From: Metallyticus violacea
Taxonomy: Eukaryota; Arthropoda; Insecta; Mantodea; Metallyticidae
Reading direction: 5' to 3'
NCBI GenBank assembly: GCA_030762175.1
Contig: JAUJEO010000019.1
Span: 3,292,001 to 3,356,000 of the forward strand
DNA: 64,000 nt
The translations under genes were made by a program, and so were the position numbers. Under the pieces are notes generated by a model. It was given only the letters and a program-made list of their open reading frames with translations. It did not search any database and had not been told where the DNA came from. Of this stretch, positions 10,928-21,853 are shown one piece after another. The stretch's first letter is position 1. Each line of letters starts with the position of its first letter.

Positions 10928-12726
10928 GCTATCAAACTAGTATAATGAAGGAGAACCAGTTATCTCAAATAAGAACGGAAAAAAAGTGATTCAAACGAAG
11001 TTTCCAAACTTCGAAAAAAATTTTTTTTCTTTTCGAGATTCTTTGCGCATAATATGATTTTCTGAGGCTATCAAACTACTATAATGAAAGAGAACCAGTT
11101 ATCTCAAATAAGAACGGAAAAAAATGACACAAACGACGTTTCCAAACTTCGAAAAAAATTTTTTTTCTTTTCGAGATTCTTTGCGCATAATATGGTTTAC
11201 TGAGGCTATCAAACTAGTATAATGAAAGAGAACCAGTTATCTCAAATAAGAACGGAAAAAAGTGATTCAAACGACGTTTCCAAACTTCGAAAAAAATTTT
11301 TTTTCTTTTCGAGATTCTTTGCGCATAATATGCTTTACTGAGGCTATCAAACTAGTATAATGAAAGAGAACCAGTTATCTCAAATAAAAACGGAAAAAAG
11401 TGATACAAACGAAGTTTCCAAACTTCAAAAAAAATTTTTTTTCTTTTCGACATTCTTTGCGCATAATATGCTTTTCTGAGGCTATCAAACTAGTATAATG
11501 AAAGAGAACCAGTTATCTCAAACAAGAACGGAAAAAAAGTGATTTTAAAGAAGTTTACAAACATCGAAAAAAAAATTTCTTCTTTTCGAGATTCTTTGCG
11601 CATAATATGCATTTCTGGGGCTATCAAACTAGTATAATGAAAGAGAACCAGTTATCTCATATAAGAACGGAAAAAAAGTGATTCTAACGAAGTTTCCAAA
11701 CTTCGAAAAAAATTTTTTTTCTTTTCGAGATTCTTTGCGCATAATATGCTTTACTGAGGCTATCAAACTAGTATAATGAAAGAGAACCAGTTATCTCAAA
11801 TAAGAACGGAAAAAAAGTGATTCAAACGAAGTTTCCAAACTTCGAAAAAAAATTGTTTTCTTTTCGAGATTCTTTGCGCATAATATGATTTTCTGAGGCT
11901 TTCAAACTACTATACTGAAAGAGAACCAGTTATCTCAAATAAGAACGGAAAAAAATGACACAAACGACGTTTCCAAACTTCGAAAAAAATTTTTTTTCTT
12001 TTCGAGATTCTTTGCGCATAATATGCTTTACTGAGGCTATCAAACTAGTATAATGAAAGAGAACCAGTTATCTCAAATAAGAACGGAAAAAAAGTGATTC
12101 AAACGAAGTTTCCAAACTTCGAAAAAAAATTGTTTTCTTTTCGAGATTCTTTGCGCATAATATGATTTTCTGAGGCTTTCAAACTACTATAATGAAAGAG
12201 AACCATTTATCTCAAATAAGAACGGAAAAAAGTGACACAAACGACGTTTCCAAACTTCGAAAAAAATTTTTTTTCTTTTCGAGATTCTTTGCGCATAATA
12301 TGCTTTACTGAGGCTATCAAACTAGTATAATGAAAGAGAACCAGTTATCTCAAATAAGAACGGAAAAAAAGTGATTCTAACGAAGTTTCCAAACTTCGAA
12401 AAAATTTTTTTTCTTTTCGAGATTCTTTGCGCATAATATGCTTTTCTGAGGCTATCAAAGTAGTATAATGAAAGAGAACCAGTTATCTCAAATAAGAACG
12501 GAAAAAAAGTGATTCTAACGAAGTTTCCAAACGTCGAAAAAAATTTTTTTTCTTTTCGAGATTCTGTGCGCATAATATGCTTTACTGATGCTATCAAACT
12601 AGTATAATGAAAGAGAACCAGTTATCTCAAATTAGAACGGAAAAAAGTGATTTAAACGACGTTTCCAAACTTCGAAAAAATTTTTTTTCTTTTCGAGATT
12701 CTTTGCGCATAATATGCTTTACTGAG
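10928..12726. repeat. A HOR, 13-mer (1,799 bp), copy 4
   Basis: Matches 4,426-6,224, including the gaaggag first monomer, so copies 3-4 are the duplicate of copies 1-2 and not a new amplification of one unit. The private C at 5,613 of copy 2 is absent here. Confidence 0.9.
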
Positions 12727-13003
12727 GCTATCAAACTAGTATAATGAAGGAGAACCAGTTATCTCAAATAAGAACGGAAAAAATGTGATTGAAACGACGT
12801 TTCCAAACTTCGAAAAAAAATTTTTTTCTTTTCGAGATTCTTTGCGCATAATATGCTTTACTGAGGCTATCAAACTAGTATAATGAAAGAGAACCAGTTA
12901 TCTCAAATAAGAACGGAAAAAAGTGATTCAAACGACGTTTCCAAACTTCGAAAAAAATTTTTTTTCTTTTCGAGATTCTTTGCGCATAATATGCTTTTCT
13001 GAG
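12727..13003. repeat. Two monomers at the right edge of the 6.5 kb duplication
   Basis: The first monomer (gaaggag, tgtgattg) still matches 6,225-6,363. The second starts as its counterpart at 6,364 but ends cttttctgag and leads into an aaaccagtata monomer, whereas the first copy leads into a catttatc monomer. The duplication therefore ends within the second monomer, at about 12,950-12,995. Confidence 0.8.
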
Positions 13004-15217
13004 GCTATCAAACCAGTATAATGAAAGAGAAACAGGTAGCTCAAATAAGAACGGAAAAAAAGTGATTCTAACGAAGTTTCCAAACTTCAAAAAAATTTTT
13101 TTTCTTTTCGAGATTCTTTGCGCATAAAATGCTTCTCTGAGGCTATCAAACTAGTATAATGAAAGAGAACCAGTTATCTCAAACAAGAACGGAAAAAAAG
13201 TGATTTAAACGAAGTTTCCAAACTTCGAAAAAAATTTTTCTTCTTTTCGAGATTCTTTGCGCATAATATGCTTTTCTGAGGCTAACAAACTGTATAATGA
13301 AAGAGAACTAGTTATCTCAAATAAGAATGGAAAAAAGTGATTCTAACGAAGTTTCCAAACTTGGAAAACATTTTTTTTCTTTTCGAGATGCTTTGCGAAT
13401 AATATGCTTTACTGAGGCTATCAAACTAGTATAATGAAAGAGAACCAGTTATCTCAAATAAGAACGGAAAAAAAGTTATACAAACGAAGTTTCCAAACTT
13501 CAAAAAAAATTTTTTTTCTTTTCGAGATTCTTTGCGCATAATATGCTTTTCTGAGGCTATCAAACTAGTATAATGAAAGAGAACCAGTTATCTCAAACAA
13601 GAACGGAAAAAAAGTGATTTTAACGAAGTTTCCAAACTTCAAAAAAAAATTTTCTTCTTTTCGAGATTCTTTGCGCATAATATGCTTTTCTGGGGCTATC
13701 AAACTAGTATAATGAAAGAGAACCAGTTATCTTAAATAAGAACGGAAAAAAAGTGATTCTAACGAAGTTTCCAAACTTCGAAAAAAATTTTTTTCTTTTC
13801 GAGATTCTTTGCGCATAATATGCTTTACTGAGGCTATCAAACTAGTATAATGAAAGAGAACCAGTTATCTCAAATAAGAACGGAAAAAAAGTGATTCAAA
13901 CGAAGTTTCCAAACTTCGAAAAAAAATTTTTTTCTTTTCGAGATTCTTTGCGCATAATATTATTTTCTGAGGCTATCAAACTACTATAATGAAAGAGAAC
14001 CAGTTATCTCAAATAAGAACGGAAAAAAGTGACACAAACGACGTTTCCAAACTTCGAAAAAATTTTTTTTCTTTTCGAGATTCTTTGCGCATAATATGGT
14101 TTACTGAGGCTATCAAACTAGTATAATGAAAGAGAACCAGTTATCTGAAATAAGAACAAAAAAAAAGTGATTCTAACGAAGTGTCCAAACTTCGAAAAAA
14201 ATTTTTTTTCTTTTCGAGATTCTTTGCGCATAAAATGCTTCTCTGAGGCTATCAAACTAGTATAATGAAAGAGAACCAGTTATCTCAAATTAGAACGGAA
14301 AAAAAGTGATTCTCAGGAAGTTTCCAAACTTCGAAAAATTTTTTTTTTCATTTCGAGATTCTTTGCGCATAATATGCTTTTCTGAGGCTATCAAACTAGT
14401 ATAATGAAAGAGAACCAGTTATCTCAAATAAGAACGGAAAAAAAGTGATTCTAAAGAAGTTTCCAAACTTCGAAAATTTTTTTTTTTCTTTTCGAGATTC
14501 TTTGCGCATAATATGCTTTACTGAGGCTATCAAAGTAGTATAATGAAAGAGAACCAGTTATCTCAATTAAGAACGGAAAAAAAGTGATTCTAACGAAGTT
14601 TCCAAACTTAAAAAAAAAATTTTTTTTCTTTTCGAGATTCTTTGCGCATAAAATGCTTCTCTGAGGCTATCAAACTAGTATAATGAAAGAAAACCAGTTA
14701 TCTCAAACAAGAACGAAAAAAAAGTGATTTAAACGAAGTTTCCAAACTTCGAAAAAAATTTTTCTTCTTTTCGAGATTCTTTGCGCATAATATGCTTCTC
14801 TGAGGCTATCAAACTAGTATAATGAAAGAGAACAAGTTATCTCAAACAAGAACGGAAAAAAAGTGATTCTAACGAAGTTTCCAAACTTCGAAAAAATTTT
14901 TTTTCTTTTCGAGATTCTTTGCGCATAATATGCTTTTCTGGGGCTATCAAACTAGTATAATGAAAGAGAACCAGTTATCTCAAATAAGAACGGAAAAAAG
15001 TGATTCAAACGACGTTTCCAAACTTCGAAAAAAATTTTTTTTCTTTTCGAGATTCTTTGCGCATAATATGCTTTACTGAGGCTATCAAACTAGTATAATG
15101 AAAGAGAACCAGTTATCTCAAATAAGAACGGAAAAAAGTGATACAAACGAAGTTTCCAAACTTCAAAAATTTTTTTTTTCTTTTCGACATTCTTTGCGCA
15201 TAATATGCTTTTCTGAG
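13004..15217. repeat. Heterogeneous, poorly duplicated satellite stretch
   Basis: Sixteen monomers with unusual states: gctaacaaac (13,280), agttatac (13,475), gaacaaaaaaaaag (14,155), gaagtgtcc (14,180), gattctcagg (14,310), an A4T11 tract (14,475), caattaag (14,565) and cttaaaaaaaaaa (14,610). Apart from 13,004-13,640, which resembles 62,522-63,212, I found no near-identical copy of this run in the window. It looks like older sequence not swept up in recent amplification (inference). No gene or non-satellite insertion is visible in it. Confidence 0.75.
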
Positions 15218-17016
15218 GCTATCAAACTAGTATAATGAAAGAGAACCAGTTATCTCAAACAAGAACGGAAAAAAAGTGATTTTAAAGAAATTTACAAATA
15301 TCGAAAAAAAATTTTCTTCTTTTGGAGATTCTTTGCGCATAATATGCTTTTCTGGGGCTATCAAACTAGTATAATGAAAGAGAACCACTTATCTCAAATA
15401 AGAACGGAAAAAAAGTGATTCTAACGAAGTTTCCAAACTTCGAAAAAATTTTTTTTCTTTTCGAGATTCTTTGCGCATAATATGCTTTACTGAGGCTATC
15501 AAACTAGTATAATGAAAGAGAACCAGTTATCTCAAATAAGAACGGAAAAAAGTGACACAAACGACGTTTCCAAACTTCGAAAAAAATTTTTTTTCTTTTC
15601 GAGATTCTTTGCGCATAATATGCTTTACTGAGGCTATCAAACTAGTATAATGAAAGAGAACCAGTTATCTCAAATAAGAACGGAAAAAAAGTGATTCTAA
15701 CGAAGTTTCCAAACTTCGAAAAAATTTTTTTTCTTTTCGAGATTCTTTGCGCATAATATGCTTTTCTGAGGCTATCAAAGTAGTATAATGAAAGAGAACC
15801 AGTTATCTCAAATAAGAACGGAAAAAAAGTGATTCTAACGAAGTTTCCAAACTTCGAAAAAAATTTTTTTTCTTTTCGAGATTCTTTGCGCATAATATGC
15901 TTTACTGATGCTATCAAACTAGTATAATGAAAGAGAACCAGTTATCTCAAATTAGAACGTAAAAAAGTGATTGAAACGACGTTTCCAAACTTCGAAAAAA
16001 ATTTTTTTTCTTTTCAAGATTCTTTGCGCAAAATATGCTTCACTGAGCCTATCAAAGTAGTATAATGAAAGAGAACCAGTTATCTCAAATATGAACGGAA
16101 AAAAAGTGATTCTAACGAAGTTTCCAAACTTCGAAAAATTTTTTTTTTCTTTTCGAGATTCTTTGCGCATAATATGCTTTACTGAGGCTATCAAACTAGT
16201 ATAATGAAAGAGAACCATTTATCTCAAATAATAACGGAAAAAAAGTGATTCAAACGAAGTTTCCAAACTTCGAAAAAAAATTTTTTCTTTTCGAGATTCT
16301 TTGCGCATAATATGCTCTTCTGAGGCTATCAAACTAGTATAATGAAAGAGAACCAGTTGTCTCAAATAAGAACGGAAAAAAAGTGATTCTAATGAAGTTT
16401 CCAAACTTCGAAAAAAAATTTTTTTCTTTTCGAGATTCTTTGCGCATAATATGCTTTACTGAGGCTATCAAACAAGCATAATGAAAGAGAACCAGTTATC
16501 TCAAATAAGAACGGAAAAAAAGTCATTCTAACGAAGTTTACAAACTTCGAAAAAAATTTTTTTCTTTTCGAGATTCTTTGCGCATAATATGCTTTTCTGA
16601 GGCTATCAAACCAGTATAATGAAAGAGAACCAGGTAGCTCAATAAGAACGCAAAAATGTGATTCTAACGAAGTTTCCAAATTTCAAAAAAAATTTTTTTT
16701 CTTTTCGAGATTCTTTGCGCATAAAATGCTTCTCTGAGGCTATGAAACTAGTATAATGAAAGAGAACCAGTTATCTCAAACAAGAACAGAAAAAAAGTGA
16801 TTTAAACGAAGTTTCCAAACTTCGAAAAAAAGTTTTCTTCTTTTCGAGATTCTTTGCGCATAAAATGCTTCTCTGAGGCTATGAAACTAGTATAATGAAA
16901 GAGAACCAGTTATCTCAAACAAGAACGGAAAAAAAGTGATTTAAACGAAGTTTCCAAACTTCGAAAAAAAGTTTTCTTCTTTTCGAGATTCTTTGCGCAT
17001 AATATGCTTTTCTGGG
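15218..17016. repeat. Partial B HOR with internal 5-monomer deletion
   Basis: From 15,218 the sequence matches 19,228 onward (offset 4,010), beginning with the marker monomer gattttaaagaaattt...cttttggag. At the chimeric monomer 15,910 the offset changes to 4,700, a jump of 690 bp or five monomers. From there it follows 20,610 onward, with catttatc, ctcttctg, gttgtctc, aaacaagcata and caggtagctcaataag markers, until the B unit proper starts at 17,017. Confidence 0.85.
15910..16047. other. Chimeric monomer at the 5-monomer deletion in the partial B unit
   Basis: The left part carries the T of aaattag (15,953) seen in the monomer at 19,920; the right part carries the T of aacgtaaaaaag (15,960) seen at 20,610. 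The recombination point is therefore confined to about 7 bp between these sites. Confidence 0.8.
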
Positions 17017-20000
17017 GCTATCAAACTAGTATAATGAAAGAGAACCAGTTATCTCAAATAAGAACGGAAAAAAAGTGATTCTAACGAAGTTTCCAAACTT
17101 CGAAAAAAAATTTTTTTCTTTTCGAGATTCTTTGCGCATAATATGCTTTACTGAGGCTATCAAACTAGTATAATGAAAGAGAACCAGTTATCTCAAATAA
17201 GAACGGAAAAAAAGTGATTCAAACGAGGTTTCCAAACTTCGAAAAAATTTTTTTTTCTTTTCGAGATTCTTTGCGCATAATATGATTTTCTGAGGCTATC
17301 AAACTACTATAATGAAAGAGAACCAGTTATCTCAAATAAGAACGGAAAAAAGTGACACAAACGACGTTTCCAAACTTCGAAAAAAATTTTTTTTCTTTTC
17401 GAGATTCTTTGCGCATAATATGGTTTACTGAGGCTATCAAACTAGTATAATGAAAGAAAACCAGTTATCTCAAATAAGAACGGAAAAAAGTGATTCAAAC
17501 GACGTTTCCAAACTTCGAAAAAAATTTTTTTTCTTTTCGAGATTCTTTGCGCATAATATGCTTTACTGAGGCTATCAAACTAGTATAATGAAAGAGAACC
17601 AGTTATCTCAAATAAGAACGGAAAAAAGTGATACAAACGAAGTTTCCAAACTTCAAAAAAAATTTTTTTTCTTTTCGACATTCTTTGCGCATAATATGCT
17701 TTTCTGAGGCTATCAAACTAGTATAATGAAAGAGAACCAGTTATCTCAAACAAGAACGGAAAAAAAGTGATTTAAACGAAGTTTCCAAACTTCGAAAAAA
17801 AGTTTTCTTCTTTTCGAGATTCTTTGCGCATAATATGCTTTTCTGAGGCTATCAAACTGTATAATGAAAGAGAACTAGTTATCTCAAATAAGAATGGAAA
17901 AAAGTGATTCTAACGAAGGTTCCAAACTTGGAAAACATTTTTTTTCTTTTCGAGGTTCTTTACGCATAATATGCTTTTCTGAGGCTATCAAACTAGTATA
18001 ATGAAAGAGAACCAGTTATTTCAAACAAGAACGGAAATAAAGTGATTTTAACGAAGTTTCCAAATTTCGAAAAAAAATTTTCTTCATTTCGAGATTCTTT
18101 GCGCATAATATGCTTTTCTGGGGCTATCAAACTAGTATAATGAAAGAGAACCAGTTATCTCAAATAAGAACGGAAAAAAAGTGATTCTAACGAAGTTTCC
18201 AAACTTCGAAAAAAAATTTTTTTCTTTTCGAGATTCTTTGCGCATAATATGCTTTACTGAGTCTATCAAACTAGTATAATGAAAGAGAACCAGTTATCTC
18301 AAATAAGAACGGAAAAAAGTGATTCAAACGAGGTTTCCAAACTTCGAAAAAATTTTTTTTTCTTTTCGAGATTCTTTGCGCATAATATGATTTTCTGAGG
18401 CTATCAAACTACTATAATGAAAGAGAACCAGTTATCTCAAATAAGAACGGAAAAAAGTGACACAAACGACGTTTCCAAAGTTCGAAAAAAATTTTTTTTC
18501 TTTTCGAGATTCTTTGCGCATAATATGGTTTACTGAGGCTATCAAACTAGTATAATGAAAGAAAACCAGTTATCTCAAATAAGAACGGAAAAAAGTGATT
18601 CAAACGACGTTTCCAAACTTCGAAAAAATTTTTTTTTCTTTTCGAGATTCTTTGCGCATAATATGCTTTACTGAGGCTATCAAACTAGTATAATGAAAGA
18701 GAACCAGTTATCTCAAATAAGAACGGAAAAAAGTGATACAAACGAAGTTTCCAAACTTCAAAAAAAATTTTTTTTCTTTTCGACATTCTTTGCGCATAAT
18801 ATGCTTTTCTGAGGCTATCAAACTAGTATAATGAAAGAGAACCAGTTATCTCAAACAAGAACGGAAAAAAAGTGATTTTAAAGAAGTTTACAAATATCGA
18901 AAAAAAATTTTCTTCTTTTCGAGACTCTTTGCGCATAATATGCTTTTCTGGGGCTATCAAACTAGTATAATGAAAGAGAACCAGTTATCTCAAATAAGAA
19001 CGGAAAAAAAGTGATTCTAACGAAGTTTCCAAACTTCGAAAAAAAATTTTTTTCTTTTCGAGATTCTTTGCGCATAATATGCTTTATTGAGGCTATCAAA
19101 CTGTATAATGAAAGAGAACTAGTTATCTCAAATAAGAATGGAAAAAAGTGATTCTAACGAAGTTTCATAACTTGGAAAACATTTTTTTTCTTTTCGAGGT
19201 TCTTTGCGCATAATATGCTTTTCTGAGGCTATCAAACTAGTATAATGAAAGAGAACCAGTTATCTCAAACAAGAACGGAAAAAAAGTGATTTTAAAGAAA
19301 TTTACAAATATCGAAAAAAAATTTTCTTCTTTTGGAGATTCTTTGCGCATAATATGCTTTTCTGGGGCTATCAAACTAGTATAATGAAAGAGAACCACTT
19401 ATCTCAAATAAGAACGGAAAAAAAGTGATTCTAACGAAGTTTCCAAACTTCGAAAAAATTTTTTTTCTTTTCGAGATTCTTTGCGCATAATATGCTTTAC
19501 TGAGGCTATCAAACTAGTATAATGAAAGAGAACCAGTTATCTCAAATAAGAACGGAAAAAAGTGACACAAACGACGTTTCCAAACTTCGAAAAAAATTTT
19601 TTTTCTTTTCGAGATTCTTTGCGCATAATATGCTTTACTGAGGCTATCAAACTAGTATAATGAAAGAGAACCAGTTATCTCAAATAAGAACGGAAAAAAA
19701 GTGATTCTAACGAAGTTTCCAAACTTCGAAAAAATTTTTTTTCTTTTCGAGATTCTTTGCGCATAATATGCTTTTCTGAGGCTATCAAAGTAGTATAATG
19801 AAAGAGAACCAGTTATCTCAAATAAGAACGGAAAAAAAGTGATTCTAACGAAGTTTCCAAACTTCGAAAAAAATTTTTTTTCTTTTCGAGATTCTTTGCG
19901 CATAATATGCTTTACTGATGCTATCAAACTAGTATAATGAAAGAAAACCAGTTATCTCAAATTAGAACGGAAAAAAGTGATTTAAACGACGTTTCCAAAC

Positions 20001-21853
20001 TTCGAAAAAATTTTTTTTCTTTTCGAGATTCTTTGCGCATAATATGCTTTACTGAGGCTATCAAACTAGTATAATGAAAGAGAACCAGTTATCTCAAATA
20101 AGAACGGAAAACAGTGATTCAAACGACGTTTCCAAACTTCGAAAAAAAATTTTTTTCTTTTCGAGATTCTTTGCGCATAATATGCTTTACTGAGGCTATC
20201 AAACTAGTATAATGAAAGAGAACCAGTTATCTCAAATAATAACGGAAAAAATGTGATTGAAACGACGTTTCCAAACTTCGAAAAAAAATTTTTTTCTTTT
20301 CGAGATTCTTTGCGCATAATATGCTTTACTGAGGCTATCAAACTAGTATAATGAAAGACAACCAGTTATCTCAAATAAGAACGGAAAAAAGTGATTCAAA
20401 CGACGTTTCCAAACTTCGAAAAAAATTTTTTTTCTTTTCGAGATTCTTTGCGCATAATAATCTTTACTGAGGCTATCAAACTAGTATAATGAAAGAGAAC
20501 CAGTTATCTCAAATAAGAACGGAAAAAAGTGATTCAAACGACTTTTCCAAACTTCGAAAAAAAATTTTTTTCTTTTCGAGATTCTTTGCGCATAATATGC
20601 TTTACTGAGGCTATCAAACCAGTATAATGAAAGAGAACCAGTTATCTCAAATAAGAACGTAAAAAAGTGATTGAAACGACGTTTCCAAACTTCGAAAAAA
20701 ATTTTTTTTCTTTTCAAGATTCTTTGCGCAAAATATGCTTCACTGAGCCTATCAAAGTAGTATAATGAAAGAGAACCAGTTATCTCAAATATGAACGGAA
20801 AAAAAGTGATTCTAACGAAGTTTCCAAACTTCGAAAAATTTTTTTTTTCTTTTCGAGATTCTTTGCGCATAATATGCTTTACTGAGGCTATCAAACTAGT
20901 ATAATGAAAGAGAACCATTTATCTCAAATAATAACGGAAAAAAAGTGATTCAAACGAAGTTTCCAAACTTCGAAAAAAAATTTTTTCTTTTCGAGATTCT
21001 TTGCGCATAATATGCTCTTCTGAGGCTATCAAACTAGTATAATGAAAGAGAACCAGTTGTCTCAAATAAGAACGGAAAAAAAGTGATTCTAATGAAGTTT
21101 CCAAACTTCGAAAAAAAATTTTTTTCTTTTCGAGATTCTTTGCGCATAATATGCTTTACTGAGGCTATCAAACAAGCATAATGAAAGAGAACCAGTTATC
21201 TCAAATAAGAACGGAAAAAAAGTCATTCTAACGAAGTTTACAAACTTCGAAAAAAATTTTTTTCTTTTCGAGATTCTTTGCGCATAATATGCTTTTCTGA
21301 GGCTATCAAACCAGTATAATGAAAGAGAACCAGGTAGCTCAATAAGAACGCAAAAATGTGATTCTAACGAAGTTTCCAAATTTCAAAAAAAATTTTTTTT
21401 CTTTTCGAGATTCTTTGCGCATAAAATGCTTCTCTGAGGCTATGAAACTAGTATAATGAAAGAGAACCAGGTAGCTCAATAAGAACGCAAAAATGTGATT
21501 CTAACGAAGTTTCCAAATTTCAAAAAAAATTTTTTTTCTTTTCGAGATTCTTTGCGCATAAAATGCTTCTCTGAGGCTATGAAACTAGTATAATGAAAGA
21601 GAACCAGTTATCTCAAACAAGAACAGAAAAAAAGTGATTTAAACGAAGTTTCCAAACTTCGAAAAAAAGTTTTCTTCTTTTCGAGATTCTTTGCGCATAA
21701 AATGCTTCTCTGAGGCTATGAAACTAGTATAATGAAAGAGAACCAGTTATCTCAAACAAGAACGGAAAAAAAGTGATTTAAACGAAGTTTCCAAACTTCG
21801 AAAAAAAGTTTTCTTCTTTTCGAGATTCTTTGCGCATAATATGCTTTTCTGGG
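17017..21853. repeat. B HOR, 35-mer (4,837 bp), copy 1
   Basis: Begins after a ctgggg end with f, then a (gaggtttcc), b, c, d, i, g, h, f, a (preceded by gagtctatc), b, c, d, e, f, g, and the gattttaaagaaattt marker at 19,228. It then runs through the k/f/aaattag/gaaaacag/tgtgattg series and the catttatc to caggtagctc series. It carries two adjacent caggtagctcaataag monomers (near 21,320 and 21,470), one more than copy 2. Private states include gaaagacaacc near 20,358. Confidence 0.88.

Larger units (their letters stand above)
831..12990. repeat. 6.5 kb tandem segmental duplication (47-monomer period)
   Basis: 831-about 6,490 and 7,332-about 12,990 match monomer for monomer at an offset of 6,501-6,502 bp (41 matching monomers of a 47-monomer period), including a pair of 13-mer HORs in each. 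I noted only about half a dozen differences over 5.6 kb. The left edge is masked by shared sequence in the preceding monomer; the right edge lies in the monomer at 12,866. Confidence 0.88.

Noticed and set aside
20481..20918. The longest frame (145 codons, minus strand; also at 25,318 and 40,535) as a real gene
   Set aside because: It spans just over three consecutive monomers, and the three occurrences are the B-unit copies of the same DNA. There is no recognisable domain, and neighbouring equivalent monomers are interrupted by stops.
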